From JABMMZ01 sp044341025 (GTDB taxonomy: Bacteria; Bacteroidota; Bacteroidia; NS11-12g; UBA955): a stretch of 64,000 nt of DNA. The notes beneath the pieces were generated by a model. It was given only the letters and a program-made list of their open reading frames with translations, made no database searches and was not told the DNA's origin. The stretch is taken from NCBI GenBank assembly GCA_044341025.1, contig JBIISM010000001.1, positions 248,001 through 312,000 of the forward strand. The letters are read 5' to 3'. A program made the translations under genes and the position numbers. This document shows, piece after piece, positions 48,738-58,600 of the stretch. Within the stretch, counting starts at the first letter, position 1; each line of letters opens with the position of its first letter.

Positions 48738-49607
48738 ATGTTCGTATCCGGTTTCACCATTGCCAGAAATGTTGTAAAAGCTGATTATCCAATCAAAGAA
48801 GCTGTGTTTTCTATTTTGCCGCTATGCGATGAAATGATTATTGCGGTTGGCAAAAGTGATGATGACACTTTGGCCTACATCAAATCATTTGACTCACCTA
48901 AAATCAAAATTATTGAAACTGTTTGGGACGATTCGCTTAGAGAAGGCGGAAAAGTATTGGCTTTAGAAACCAATAAAGCAATGGATGCCATTTGCCCTGA
49001 TGCTGATTGGTGTTTCTATATTCAGGCTGATGAATGTTTGCATGAGCAGTTTATTGAACCACTAAAATTGCTCATGCAGAAACATCAAAATGATTTAAGT
49101 ATCGATGGTTTGCTTTTTAATTATACGCATTTTTATGGGAGTTATGACTATGTTGCAGATAGCCGCCATTGGTATAGAAAAGAAATTAGAATCATCAGGA
49201 ATAATTCTCAAATTCGTTCTTACAAGGATGCTCAAGGGTTTAGAAAAAACGATCAAAAATTAAAGGTTAAAGAAACCGCCTCTAGCATATTTCACTATGG
49301 ATGGGTTAAACACCCAAAGCAACAACTTGAAAAATTAAAACAAGCAAGGAAATTATGGCATTCAGACGCTTACCTTGAAAATGAATATGCAGACATCAAT
49401 GAATATGATTTCAGTACGGTAGACTCTTTGTCTTTATTTAAAGAATCTCATCCAAAGGTAATGATAGAACGAATTCAAAAGAAAAATTGGAAGTTTGAAT
49501 ACGATATCAAAATTAAAAATTTAGGATTCAAAAAAACCATTCTTTACTTTATCGAAAAGATAAGTGGATGGCGGGTAGGGGAGAATAAAAACTACAAAAT
49601 TATTTAA
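48738..49607 (+). CDS. Glycosyltransferase, GT-A fold
   Basis: 289 aa. N-terminal nucleotide-binding half FVSGFTIARNVVKADYPIKEAVFSILPLCDEMIIAVGKSDDDT, then the metal-binding segment DWCFYIQADECLHEQF (QADE in place of DxD), an acceptor-side helix, and HYGWVKHPKQQLEKLKQARKLWH. It resembles family 2 glycosyltransferases of surface polysaccharide synthesis in Bacteroidota, including relatives acting on LPS or glycoproteins. There is no membrane helix. It has a separate -7 element and its 3' end overlaps the convergent permease gene by 8 bases. Donor and acceptor cannot be predicted. Confidence 0.78.
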   Translation: MFVSGFTIARNVVKADYPIKEAVFSILPLCDEMIIAVGKSDDDTLAYIKSFDSPKIKIIETVWDDSLREGGKVLALETNKAMDAICPDADWCFYIQADECLHEQFIEPLKLLMQKHQNDLSIDGLLFNYTHFYGSYDYVADSRHWYRKEIRIIRNNSQIRSYKDAQGFRKNDQKLKVKETASSIFHYGWVKHPKQQLEKLKQARKLWHSDAYLENEYADINEYDFSTVDSLSLFKESHPKVMIERIQKKNWKFEYDIKIKNLGFKKTILYFIEKISGWRVGENKNYKII

Positions 49608-50664
49608 GGTGAATATCCAAGGCATCTCTTAATGCAATGCCTAAGAAATTGAACCCCATAACCAAAAGCATAATAACAAAACCAGGAACTATAGCCAAGT
49701 AGGCATTGTCCCACATAATGTATGGGTAGTTTTCTTTTACCATCATGCCCCAACTTGGTGCTGGAGGCGAAATTCCAAATCCAAGAAAACTTAATCCGGA
49801 TTCTAAAAGTATGGCAGACCCAAATACAGATATGGCCAATACAATTAATGTGCTTTTTAAATTAGGCAACAGATGTTTGAACATGATACGAAAAGGCGAA
49901 TAACCCAATATTTTTGCCGCTTGAATAAATTCCTTTTCTCTCAAACTAAATACTTGTCCACGCACCACCCTTGCAACTTCAACCCATGAGCTGATGCCTA
50001 TTGCAATAAAAATTTGCCAGAATCCTTTGCCTAAAGCGAAACTAATTGCGGCAACCAATAGCATGGTTGGTAAACTCCAAATGACATTGATAAACCAAGA
50101 GATGACAAGATCTGTTTTGCCTCTGTAGTAGCCAGCTATCAAGCCTAAGGCGCTGCCAATTAAAAAAAGAGAAACCAATACCGCCACTAAGCCTACGGCT
50201 AATGAGACACGACTGCCCAAAACGATGCGGCTGTATACATCTCTGCCAAAGCCATCGGTGCCTAATAAAAAAGTTTGAGTTTCTATTTTGTATGGCGAGG
50301 GTAAAGAAGAGAGACTTATTTTTTCTGTCATGGTTTTTTCGGGATAATACAGATTTAAATTAATGCTGTCATTTTTTATTGAAAATGAGTTAATCGCGGT
50401 GTTGTAAATAGGCTCATTTTGTCCACTTAGCCAGGCCTCAAAAACTGACTTTTGAACGGGGTTTTCAACCCTGAAAAAATCAACCTTGCTCATAGGTTTT
50501 AGTAAGGCAATAGGTAAATTTATTAAGTTGGTATTGCTTGTTTTGTCAGGGGTAATGACATTGCCCAAAATACCCATTATAAAAAACAATGACACCAAAA
50601 TAAACCCAATCAATCCAAGAGGGTGTTGTATCGTTTTTTTAAAAGTTGACAATGGTTTTTTCAA
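49600..50664 (-). CDS. ABC transporter permease, DppC/OppC type, with long N-terminal insertion
   Basis: 354 aa from TTG 50664, four bases behind a TACATTTG element. Transmembrane helix about 16-35, a roughly 90-residue extracytoplasmic loop (40-130, FFRVENPVQKSVFEAWLSGQNEP...), the OppC signature FLLGTDGFGRDVYSRIVLGSRVSLAVG, then five helices with the EAA loop QAAKILGYSPFRIMFKHLLPNLKSTL and FLGFGISPPAPSWGMMVKE at the end. It imports peptides or nickel as one of two permeases; its partner, ATPases and binding protein are not adjacent, so it is an isolated permease gene. Confidence 0.85.
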   Translation of the reverse strand: MKKPLSTFKKTIQHPLGLIGFILVSLFFIMGILGNVITPDKTSNTNLINLPIALLKPMSKVDFFRVENPVQKSVFEAWLSGQNEPIYNTAINSFSIKNDSINLNLYYPEKTMTEKISLSSLPSPYKIETQTFLLGTDGFGRDVYSRIVLGSRVSLAVGLVAVLVSLFLIGSALGLIAGYYRGKTDLVISWFINVIWSLPTMLLVAAISFALGKGFWQIFIAIGISSWVEVARVVRGQVFSLREKEFIQAAKILGYSPFRIMFKHLLPNLKSTLIVLAISVFGSAILLESGLSFLGFGISPPAPSWGMMVKENYPYIMWDNAYLAIVPGFVIMLLVMGFNFLGIALRDALDIHLK

Positions 50665-50668
50665 GTTG

Positions 50669-50676
50669 CAAATGTA
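50669..50676 (-). promoter_or_regulatory. -7 element immediately before the lone permease gene
   Basis: TACATTTG on the minus strand; the TTG start at 50664 follows after four bases. Confidence 0.45.
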
Positions 50677-50716
50677 TTAAAATTACAGTTTAATGTTGAT
50701 CATTGTTTTGTTCACT

Positions 50717-51568
50717 CTATTGTGAGGCATTTGCTTTTGTGATTTGATGCTTAAACCATGTTTCCTGTCTCTTGGCATAATTTCTAGAGTGTTGTTTTAT
50801 CTTATCAACGGTGAAGTCTAAGGGGTTTTCGCCTCTAAAATATGGCCACCATTCGCTATAGCCAACGGTTTGCAAGGCGTTTAAGTTTTGGGATTTTTCC
50901 AAATCTTTTGCTTCTTTTTCCAAACCAATTTCTATCATTTCGTCAACACGTTTATTAATTCTATCATAAAGCTCTGGCCTTGCCATTTTGAGTATTTTGT
51001 ATTCTGTTTCAAATTCAAAATTAAAATCCGGGATGTCGTTTTTAGGGACTTCATTTGCACTGCCAATTTCAATTGCTCTAATAAGTCTTTGAGGGTTTAA
51101 ATTTTCGGTTTTTTTGTACAATTCAATCGATAAATTTCTCAACTTTTCTTGTAAATATTCAATGCCATATACCGAGAAATTTTCTTCTAATTCAAGGCGG
51201 AGTTTTTCATCACTCGGGGGCAAAGGGTCAAATCCACTCAATAAGGCTTTAATGTACAAACCAGTTCCACCACAAACTACCAGCGTTTTATGCGTTTCAA
51301 AAAGTTCGTTTATTAAATTGCGGGCCTCTTGAGCATAGATCCCTGCATTGTAAGGGTTGTGGATGCTGGTGTGAGCGATTAAATGGTGCTCGACTTGGTT
51401 CAATTGTTCGATACTTGGTCTTGCAACGCCGATGTTTAATTCTTGGAAAACCTGCCTTGAATCTGCAGATATTATTGGGGAGTTCAATTGCTTTGCCAAT
51501 TCTAAAGCATAGGCAGTTTTACCAACCGCGGTTGGGCCCGATACAACAATTAACTTTCTGTCACTCAT
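50717..51568 (-). CDS. miaA: tRNA dimethylallyltransferase MiaA
   Basis: 283 aa, typical length. It adds the isopentenyl group to A37 of tRNAs reading UNN codons. P-loop VVSGPTAVGKTAYALELA (about 6-23), ISADSRQVFQELNIGVARPS (DSRQ motif for tRNA/DMAPP binding), VVCGGTGLYIKALLSGFDPLP, RAIEIG and LQTVGYSEWWPYFRGE are conserved. It has no exact TAnnTTTG close upstream and no co-directional neighbour within 100 bases. Confidence 0.95.
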   Translation of the reverse strand: MSDRKLIVVSGPTAVGKTAYALELAKQLNSPIISADSRQVFQELNIGVARPSIEQLNQVEHHLIAHTSIHNPYNAGIYAQEARNLINELFETHKTLVVCGGTGLYIKALLSGFDPLPPSDEKLRLELEENFSVYGIEYLQEKLRNLSIELYKKTENLNPQRLIRAIEIGSANEVPKNDIPDFNFEFETEYKILKMARPELYDRINKRVDEMIEIGLEKEAKDLEKSQNLNALQTVGYSEWWPYFRGENPLDFTVDKIKQHSRNYAKRQETWFKHQITKANASQ

Positions 51569-51665
51569 TTTCTAAGTTAATCTTCGCTTTTTGAAGTTCT
51601 TCATTTTACAATTCATTGCTGAATTCAGTTTTTATAGGTTAAGTTAATAAACGCATTTCATTAGG

Positions 51666-52172
51666 TTAGAGCATAAATCCAACACGCAAAACATAAGGCG
51701 CATTATAGATGTTGCTGCTGGGATACAATAACAAATAATAAGCAGAAATATAAAAACCTGCTGTAGGTGTATACCCCCCGCCAATTAAAGCATATTGTCC
51801 CCAATTGTTTTGGAAATTTAGCATCTGGTATTCTGTTTGTGCAAACAATACCTCATTTACTTTAAACCGCGCAAAGGCATTGCCACCAAATATAAGAAAT
51901 GCGCTGTTGCTCAGGTAGTTGTTTTTGTAATATTGGAAATTAGTGCCAATACCTGTCGTAAATTTAGGCGTTATCCGGTAGCCAACTTGTGGCATAATAT
52001 TAATGTTGCTGTAGTTGTTGCCAACCATTAAACCCCCTCCAACGTTAAAAGTTAAACGTTCCTTAAAACTCAATTTTGATAGGTCTTCCTCTTTGGTTTT
52101 TTGATTTTGACCCCTAGCGTCTAAAAAGTTGAGCAGGAGTGCAGTAAAAAATAAAATGTTTTTGAATTTCAT
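51666..52172 (-). CDS. Small outer-membrane beta-barrel protein
   Basis: 168 aa. Signal peptide about 1-21 (ending ARGQ), a short charged linker (KTKEEDLSKLSFKERL), then about eight alternating strands from LTFNVGGGLMVGNNYSNINIMPQVGYRI to APYVLRVGFML. Short barrels of this design are common in the phylum and are of unknown function. The ATG shares a short divergent intergenic region with serC, which has a good promoter on its own strand; this gene has no clear promoter. Confidence 0.78.
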   Translation of the reverse strand: MKFKNILFFTALLLNFLDARGQNQKTKEEDLSKLSFKERLTFNVGGGLMVGNNYSNINIMPQVGYRITPKFTTGIGTNFQYYKNNYLSNSAFLIFGGNAFARFKVNEVLFAQTEYQMLNFQNNWGQYALIGGGYTPTAGFYISAYYLLLYPSSNIYNAPYVLRVGFML

Positions 52173-52204
52173 TGTTTTATTGTTTCAATATTAGCTTAAT
52201 TTCG
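52172..52204 (+). promoter_or_regulatory. serC operon promoter
   Basis: TTG (52172-52174), 22-base spacer, TAATTTCG (52197-52204, one mismatch); ATG 52225 follows 20 bases later. Confidence 0.45.
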
Positions 52205-52224
52205 CAACATAAAAAATATTCAGT

Positions 52225-53298
52225 ATGTCAAAACTACATAATTTCTCGGCAGGTCCATCTATTCTTCCACAAGAGGCCATTGAAGCGAGCATGGAAGGCA
52301 TTAGAAACTTTGCGGGCACTGGTTTGTCTATCTTAGAAGTGTCTCACAGAGGCAAAGAATTTGTCGCTGTTGTTGAAGAAACACAAGCGATCATTAAAGA
52401 ACTTTTAGGCGTTCCAGATGGATATGAAATTTTGTTTTTAGGTGGTGGTGCAAGCACACAGTTTTTAATGGTAGCTTATAATCTTCTTGAAACAAAAGGA
52501 ACTTATTTGAAAACCGGTGTTTGGGCTGCAAATGCTGTTAAAGAAGCTAAATATTTAGGAAATGTTGAAGTTGTAGCAAGTTCAGAAGATAGAAACTATG
52601 CTTACATTCCAAAAGGGTATTCGATTCCAAATGATGCTGATTATTTTCATTGCACAAGCAACAACACCATCTATGGTAGCCAAATGCATAGTTTTCCTGA
52701 ATGTCCTGTAACCATGGTTTGTGATATGAGTTCTGATATTTTAAGCAGAAAAATTGATGTTTCTAAATTTGGTTTAATATACGCTGGCGCTCAAAAAAAC
52801 ATGGGCCCTGCAGGTGTAACTGTTGTGATTGTTAGAAAAGACATACTTGGTAAAGTGACCCGTAGAATTCCAAGTATGATGAGTTACCAGGTTCATATTG
52901 AAAAAGAAACCATGTTTAATACCCCTCCTGTATTCCCTATTTTCTCAATGTTGCAAAACTTAAAATGGGTTAAAAAGGTTGGTGGTGTTGATGAAATGCA
53001 AAGAAGAGCAGCAGCAAGAGCGGCTTTGCTTTATAATGAAGTTGACAACAATCCATTGTTTACAGGCACCATTGATAAAGAAGACAGATCTCAAATGAAT
53101 GCTTGTTTTTTATTAAGTGATGAGTCTATGGAAAATCAATTTAATGCCGCTTGGAAAGAAGCAGGTATTTCTGGAATTAAAGGACACCGCTCTGCTGGTG
53201 GATACAGAGCCAGTATGTACAATGCATTGCCATTAGAAAGTGTAGAAGCGTTGGTAAACGTAATGAGAACATTTAACGCTAGCAGTCAATCAAATTAA
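52225..53298 (+). CDS. serC: Phosphoserine aminotransferase
   Basis: 357 aa. PLP-dependent class V aminotransferase that converts 3-phosphohydroxypyruvate to phosphoserine. Typical sequence HNFSAGPSILPQEAIEASMEG at the start, EILFLGGGASTQFLMVAYN, SSDIL plus the PLP-lysine segment YAGAQKNMGPAGVTVVIVRK (lysine near residue 194), and the C-terminal ISGIKGHRSAGGYRASMYNA. It leads an operon: its stop overlaps the serA start by one base (TAATG), and the DUF1015 gene follows serA after 2 bases. A phosphoserine phosphatase gene (serB) is absent from the operon. Confidence 0.95.
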   Translation: MSKLHNFSAGPSILPQEAIEASMEGIRNFAGTGLSILEVSHRGKEFVAVVEETQAIIKELLGVPDGYEILFLGGGASTQFLMVAYNLLETKGTYLKTGVWAANAVKEAKYLGNVEVVASSEDRNYAYIPKGYSIPNDADYFHCTSNNTIYGSQMHSFPECPVTMVCDMSSDILSRKIDVSKFGLIYAGAQKNMGPAGVTVVIVRKDILGKVTRRIPSMMSYQVHIEKETMFNTPPVFPIFSMLQNLKWVKKVGGVDEMQRRAAARAALLYNEVDNNPLFTGTIDKEDRSQMNACFLLSDESMENQFNAAWKEAGISGIKGHRSAGGYRASMYNALPLESVEALVNVMRTFNASSQSN

Positions 53299-54254
53299 TG
53301 AAAATATTAGCAAATGACGGAATAGATGCTTCAGCTAAAATAGCTTTAGAAGCACATGGGTTTTCTATAGAAACCAATAATATTCCTCAAACGGAATTGG
53401 CTTCAAAAATCAGCAATTACGATGTTTTGTTGGTTAGAAGTGCCACCAAAGTGACGAAAGAAATTCTCGACGCCGCTCCAAATTTAAAATTGGTAGGTCG
53501 CGCAGGTGTTGGTCTTGATAATATTGACACCGATTATGCAAAAGAAAAAGGGGTTGCAGTGGTTAATACCCCTGCGGCATCATCAACTTCCGTTGCTGAA
53601 TTGGTTTTCGCCCACATGTTTTCAATCTGCAGAATGCTGCAATACAGCAACAGGCAAATGCCGGAGAATGGCATGTCTCAATTTAACCAATTGAAAAAAA
53701 CTGCCTCTGCTGGGGTTGAGTTAAAAGGTAAAACCTTAGGCTTAATTGGATTTGGGCGAATAGGTCGTGAAGCTGCTAGAATGGCTTTTGGACTAGGAAT
53801 GAATGTTATTGCCTTTGATCCAATGATTTCTGAAGCCAATGTTGAAATAACATTTCACGAAGATGCGGGTATTCCAAGTGTCACCAAAACAATTAAAACC
53901 ATTTCAAAAGAAGACGTATTAAAACAAGCTGATTTTGTTAGTTTACACATACCTGGTGGTCAAGGTTACGTTATTGCTGAGGCTGAATTAAAAATGATGA
54001 AACCCAATGCCGGATTAATCAACTGTGCCCGCGGTGGTGTTGTATGTGAAGTAGATTTAGTAGCTGCATTGAACAACAAAACTATTGCGTATGCTGGTGT
54101 TGATGTATTTGAGAAAGAACCACCAATGTACGATGGCGTTTTGAAATTGGACAATGTCTCACTTACTCCGCATATTGGTGCAAGTACCAACGAAGCACAA
54201 AAGAGAATTGGTGATGAAATGGCTGAACAAATTATTCGTTTTTTTAATTCATAA
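53298..54254 (+). CDS. serA: D-3-phosphoglycerate dehydrogenase (short form)
   Basis: 318 aa, the short form without an ACT domain. It oxidises 3-phosphoglycerate to 3-phosphohydroxypyruvate with NAD. Substrate domain ANDGIDASAKIAL with LVRSATKVTKEIL, Rossmann fold LGLIGFGRIGREAARMA, and the catalytic Arg/Glu/His set in LINCARGGVVCE (Arg), AGVDVFEKEPP (Glu) and LTPHIGASTNEAQ (His). It is translationally coupled to serC. Without an ACT domain, classical serine feedback through this domain is not expected. Confidence 0.93.
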   Translation: MKILANDGIDASAKIALEAHGFSIETNNIPQTELASKISNYDVLLVRSATKVTKEILDAAPNLKLVGRAGVGLDNIDTDYAKEKGVAVVNTPAASSTSVAELVFAHMFSICRMLQYSNRQMPENGMSQFNQLKKTASAGVELKGKTLGLIGFGRIGREAARMAFGLGMNVIAFDPMISEANVEITFHEDAGIPSVTKTIKTISKEDVLKQADFVSLHIPGGQGYVIAEAELKMMKPNAGLINCARGGVVCEVDLVAALNNKTIAYAGVDVFEKEPPMYDGVLKLDNVSLTPHIGASTNEAQKRIGDEMAEQIIRFFNS

Positions 54255-54256
54255 TA

Positions 54257-55468
54257 TTGGCTAGTATTTTTCCTTTTAAAGCTTTACTTCCTGCTTTAGG
54301 TAAAGAAGTTTTGGTTTCTGCAAATACCCATGTTGATGATCTTAAGCGGCAAATTGAAATTGTGCGTGATAATCCACTCACATATTTAAATGTTATTAAG
54401 CCTTACTTGAAATTTAATGAGGAAAAAAATCCAATAAAACATTTTCCTTATGGTCTTTCTGCGCTTAATGAGCTGATTGCTCAAAAGGCGATGGCATTGG
54501 ATAGCAGTCCTTCATTGTATATTTACATACAGACCGATAAAATAAATGGCTCTCATGAATACATCGGATTGATTTGCACTGTACCTGTTGAAGATTATTA
54601 TGCAGGGAGAATTAAAATACACGAAAAAACACTCACCGAAAAGGAAGAACAATTAATTATGCATATTGAAGCCACCGGCGTTATAGGTGAACCTGTACTT
54701 ATGACCCACAAACCAGCTTCAAATGTTTCAGATATCTTAAAATCAGTTTGCAATAAAGGTGAAGAAATTATCCATTTTCATGATGAAGTAGACCGCATAC
54801 ACCGGATTCTCAAAATTTGTGATTTGGAGCTTATTAAGTTGATTCAAAATGAATATGCAGGGATTGGCGATCTGTACATAGCAGATGGCCACCATAGAAG
54901 CGCGGCATCTGCTGGTTATTTCAAAAAAAAAGGCATACAAAACGGGCAGTATTTAACCTACATTGTTCCCCCAGAGTATCTAAACATTGATAGTTTTCAC
55001 CGTGCCTATAAATCACAAAACACATTTGATGCGAATGCATTTTTAAACTTACTATCCGCAGACTTCACCATTACAAAGTCCTTTTCATCTATTTTGCCTA
55101 AACAAGCGTTAACATTTGGCTTGTGTCTGAAAGGGCAGTGGTACCAATTGGATTATACAAAGATTGCTGAAGGTTTAAATGCAGTTGATCGTTTGGATGT
55201 TTCTATCTTGGAAGACCATGTATTTAAGTCAAAATTGAATATTCACGATTCAAAAACCGATAAACAATTGTCTTTCTTAAAAGGAAGTGTCCCATGCGAA
55301 ATCTTGGAAGCGGAAGTTGAAGTCGGGCTTTACGATGCCGTATTTACTGTTCACCCGTGTCTTATTCAACATGTTTTTGATGTTGCCGACCAAGGTTTAA
55401 TTATGCCACCGAAATCAACCTATATCGAACCAAAATTGAGAACTGGTTTGACTGTTCAGATGGTTTAA
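54257..55468 (+). CDS. DUF1015 protein (COG4198), with serC-serA
   Basis: 403 aa from TTG 54257, 2 bases after the serA stop; there is no ATG near the family start ASIFPFKALLPA. The DUF1015 signature is clear: IKPYLKFNEEKNPIKHFPYGLSALNELIA, then LYIADGHHRSAASAGYFKKKG (about 211-231), which resembles the DGHHR motif of ParB/SerK-like enzymes, and the end RLDVSILEDHVF ... IMPPKSTYIEPKLRTGL. The family clusters with serA/serC in many Bacteroidota and its reaction is not established. The absence of serB nearby makes a phosphoserine-handling role an open hypothesis. Confidence 0.88.
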   Translation: MASIFPFKALLPALGKEVLVSANTHVDDLKRQIEIVRDNPLTYLNVIKPYLKFNEEKNPIKHFPYGLSALNELIAQKAMALDSSPSLYIYIQTDKINGSHEYIGLICTVPVEDYYAGRIKIHEKTLTEKEEQLIMHIEATGVIGEPVLMTHKPASNVSDILKSVCNKGEEIIHFHDEVDRIHRILKICDLELIKLIQNEYAGIGDLYIADGHHRSAASAGYFKKKGIQNGQYLTYIVPPEYLNIDSFHRAYKSQNTFDANAFLNLLSADFTITKSFSSILPKQALTFGLCLKGQWYQLDYTKIAEGLNAVDRLDVSILEDHVFKSKLNIHDSKTDKQLSFLKGSVPCEILEAEVEVGLYDAVFTVHPCLIQHVFDVADQGLIMPPKSTYIEPKLRTGLTVQMV

Positions 55469-55615
55469 TCTTGGTTTTTGGTCTATTTATCGGTTTTTTT
55501 TATGGTTTCTGATGTAGTTAAATATTTAATTATTATATTGTTATGATTTGTAACGGGTTTTTTGGTTGAAATCTTGTTTTTTTTAACGTACTTTGCGTAA
55601 ACGACGCATTAACAC

Positions 55616-58600
55616 ATGATTAAAAACCATACCATTTTCAGGTTTATACCATTTTTGTTTTTCTTTTTTTTCTTCCAATTGTCAAAAGCGCAAGTTTTTG
55701 AAGGAGATTTAGCCAATAAGAAATTAAATGGTTCTGATCTAATCAGAATGAGTGAGCAAACTGGTCTCATTCAATTTGTGCAATTAAATGAAAATGTTCG
55801 AGTAGATGAGGCAAATGTTTTACCTTATTTGCAAAAGGTTTACGCACTTTCTAATGCATATACTTTTTTAGCTGTTAAAAAAGAATTAGATGATTTAGGA
55901 ATTTTACACATTCGTTATCAGTTGCATTTTAATAAAGTTCCTGTGCTAGGGTCAATTATTATTGCCCATTTTAAAAATGAATATTTATATAGTTTTAATG
56001 GAGAAGTATTCAAGATTTCAGCAAACGATAATCAATCAAAATTCAATGAAATTGAATGTTTGAAAATAGCTTTAGATTCGACAAATGCCGAATCTTATTT
56101 ATGGCAAATTCCTGAAGAAGAGGCCATCATAAAAGAAATTAAAGAAGATATTCATGCCACCTGGTATCCTAAAGGGGAATTGATTTATGTTCCTGAAAAT
56201 CTGAATTTCTTCAATAAGAGATTTTATTTAACCTACAAATTTAATATACATGCCAGCCTTCCTAGAACAGCAGAAAATATGTATATTGATGCGAACACAG
56301 GTAAACTTATAGCTCGAGAAAATCAATTGCACAATGTTGATGTAAATGGAAGAGCCAATACAAAATACAGTGGAACAAAAACAATAATTACCGATAGCAC
56401 AGCCCCATTTAACTACCGCTTGCGAGAAAATACGAGGGGTGGTGGTGTTTATACGTTTAACTTAAAAAAGGGCACAAACTATGGTTTAGCAGTAGATTTT
56501 TTAGACAGCAACAACATTTGGAACAATGTCAATTCTAACAAAGATGAAGTTGCAACTGATTGCCATTGGGGTGCAGAAACCTCTTACGATTATTTTAAAA
56601 ATAAATTTAACCGCAACAGTTACAACAACAACAATGCAAGAATAAACAGTTATGTGCATTATGCGGCCAATTATGACAATGCGTTTTGGGATGGATTGAG
56701 AATGACCTATGGCGATGGTAGTTCATTCAAACCACTTACTTCATTGGATGTTTGTGGACATGAAATTACCCATGCGGTTACGAGTAACTCTGCCAACTTA
56801 ATTTATAGTTATCAGTCGGGGCAGTTAAACGAATCCTTTAGTGATATTTTTGGAAATGCGATAGAGCGATATGGCAAGCCTACAGGTTACAATTGGAAAA
56901 TTGGCGAAGAAATAACTTTTTCTGGATCAGGTTTGCGAAACATGTCTGATCCTAGAGTCAAAGGTCACCCGCGTTGTTACCTTGGAACCTATTGGTATTC
57001 TGGTGCCGGAGACAATGGTGGCGTGCATTTGAACAGTGGCGTTCAAAATTGGTGGTTTTATTTAATCACCGAAGGAGGAATCGGATCCAACGATTTCAGC
57101 AATGCGTATAAGGTTGATAGTTTGGGTATTTTAAGTGCTGAAAAAATAGCATATCGAAATTTAACGGTGTATTTGACCCCTACATCTCAATACGCAGATT
57201 CCCGATTTTACTCAATTCAAGCAGCAAAAGATTTATTTGGTCAATGCAGTAGGGAAGTTATCGCCGTTACCAATGCTTGGTATGCCTGTAATGTTGGACC
57301 TAAATATGACAGTGGATATGTTAAAGCGGCTTTTTCAGCTGATACAGTTATTTGCAATACCTCAAAAACGGTTAAATTCTACAACTTAAGTTCAAATGCA
57401 ATAACCTATAAATGGACCTTTGGTGATGGCAACACTTCAACAGCAATAAATCCAACAAAAACCTATTCTAGTTTTGGTAATTATACAATTAAGCTAGTAG
57501 CCACAAGCTGTTTCAAAAACAAAAAAGACAGTTTGACTAAAACGGCTTATGTAAAAATTGACTCGACTTTTGATATCTGTAATGCCATTCTTATGCCTGC
57601 TTCGGGTACTGACAGCACCCATAAATGTAAATCATTTATATACGACGACGGTGGAGAAGACATTTATTCCCAAGGTAAAATAACCTATTTCAGAATCAGT
57701 GCGCCGGGTGCCGATTCTATTCGAATCCGTTTTCTAGATTTTGATTATGAAGCTGGATATGATAGCTTATATGTTTACAAAGGAAAATACCCTGGTACTG
57801 GAACAAAAGTGGGTGGGTATACTGGATCTACTTTGCCGTTTTCAGGAAACAATTTTTTAGTGGCCGGAAATACTGTAACATTAAGACATGTGTCAGATCC
57901 ATATGTAGTAGGTAGAGGATTTAAATTGCTCTATACTGCCATTAAAAAGCCGGTTAAAGTTACAGCCTATTCAGACACGACTATTTGTATGGGGAAATCT
58001 GCAATGTTAAGAGCTAAAGGTTCTGGAGGCTATTCTGGCGACTATTTCTTTAAATGGGACAACACCGTTTACAACGACACCAATATAGTTGCTCCGACCA
58101 CCAACCAAAGTTATAAAGTGTATTTGACCGATCTTTGTACCAATTCAAAAGACTCTGCGACGGTTAATGTAAGCGTTAGAAATCCTTTAAATGTTAGCAC
58201 AAACAAAGATACCACGATTTGCCTAGGGAGATCTGCAAACCTTATAGCCACTGCCACTGGAGGTGATTCTTCTTCTTATGTTTACACCTGGGACAATGGC
58301 TTAGGAACGGGAATGACTAAAACAGTGTCACCTACCATTGCCACAACCTATAGAGTCATTGTTAGCGATGCATGTACACCAATATTAGATACTGCTTATG
58401 TTACAGTAAATGTTAAGATTGGCTTAAAAGTAAAGGTGAGCAGTAATGATACGCTAATTTGTTACAATAAAGTTAGTTCCATTTCTGCAAATGGAAGTGG
58501 CGGCGATACCAGCCAATATTCATATACTTGGTTAAATGGCCTAGGTATTGGCAGTACCATCAATCCAAATTTAACCGCTAGCCAATGGGTTAAATGTATA

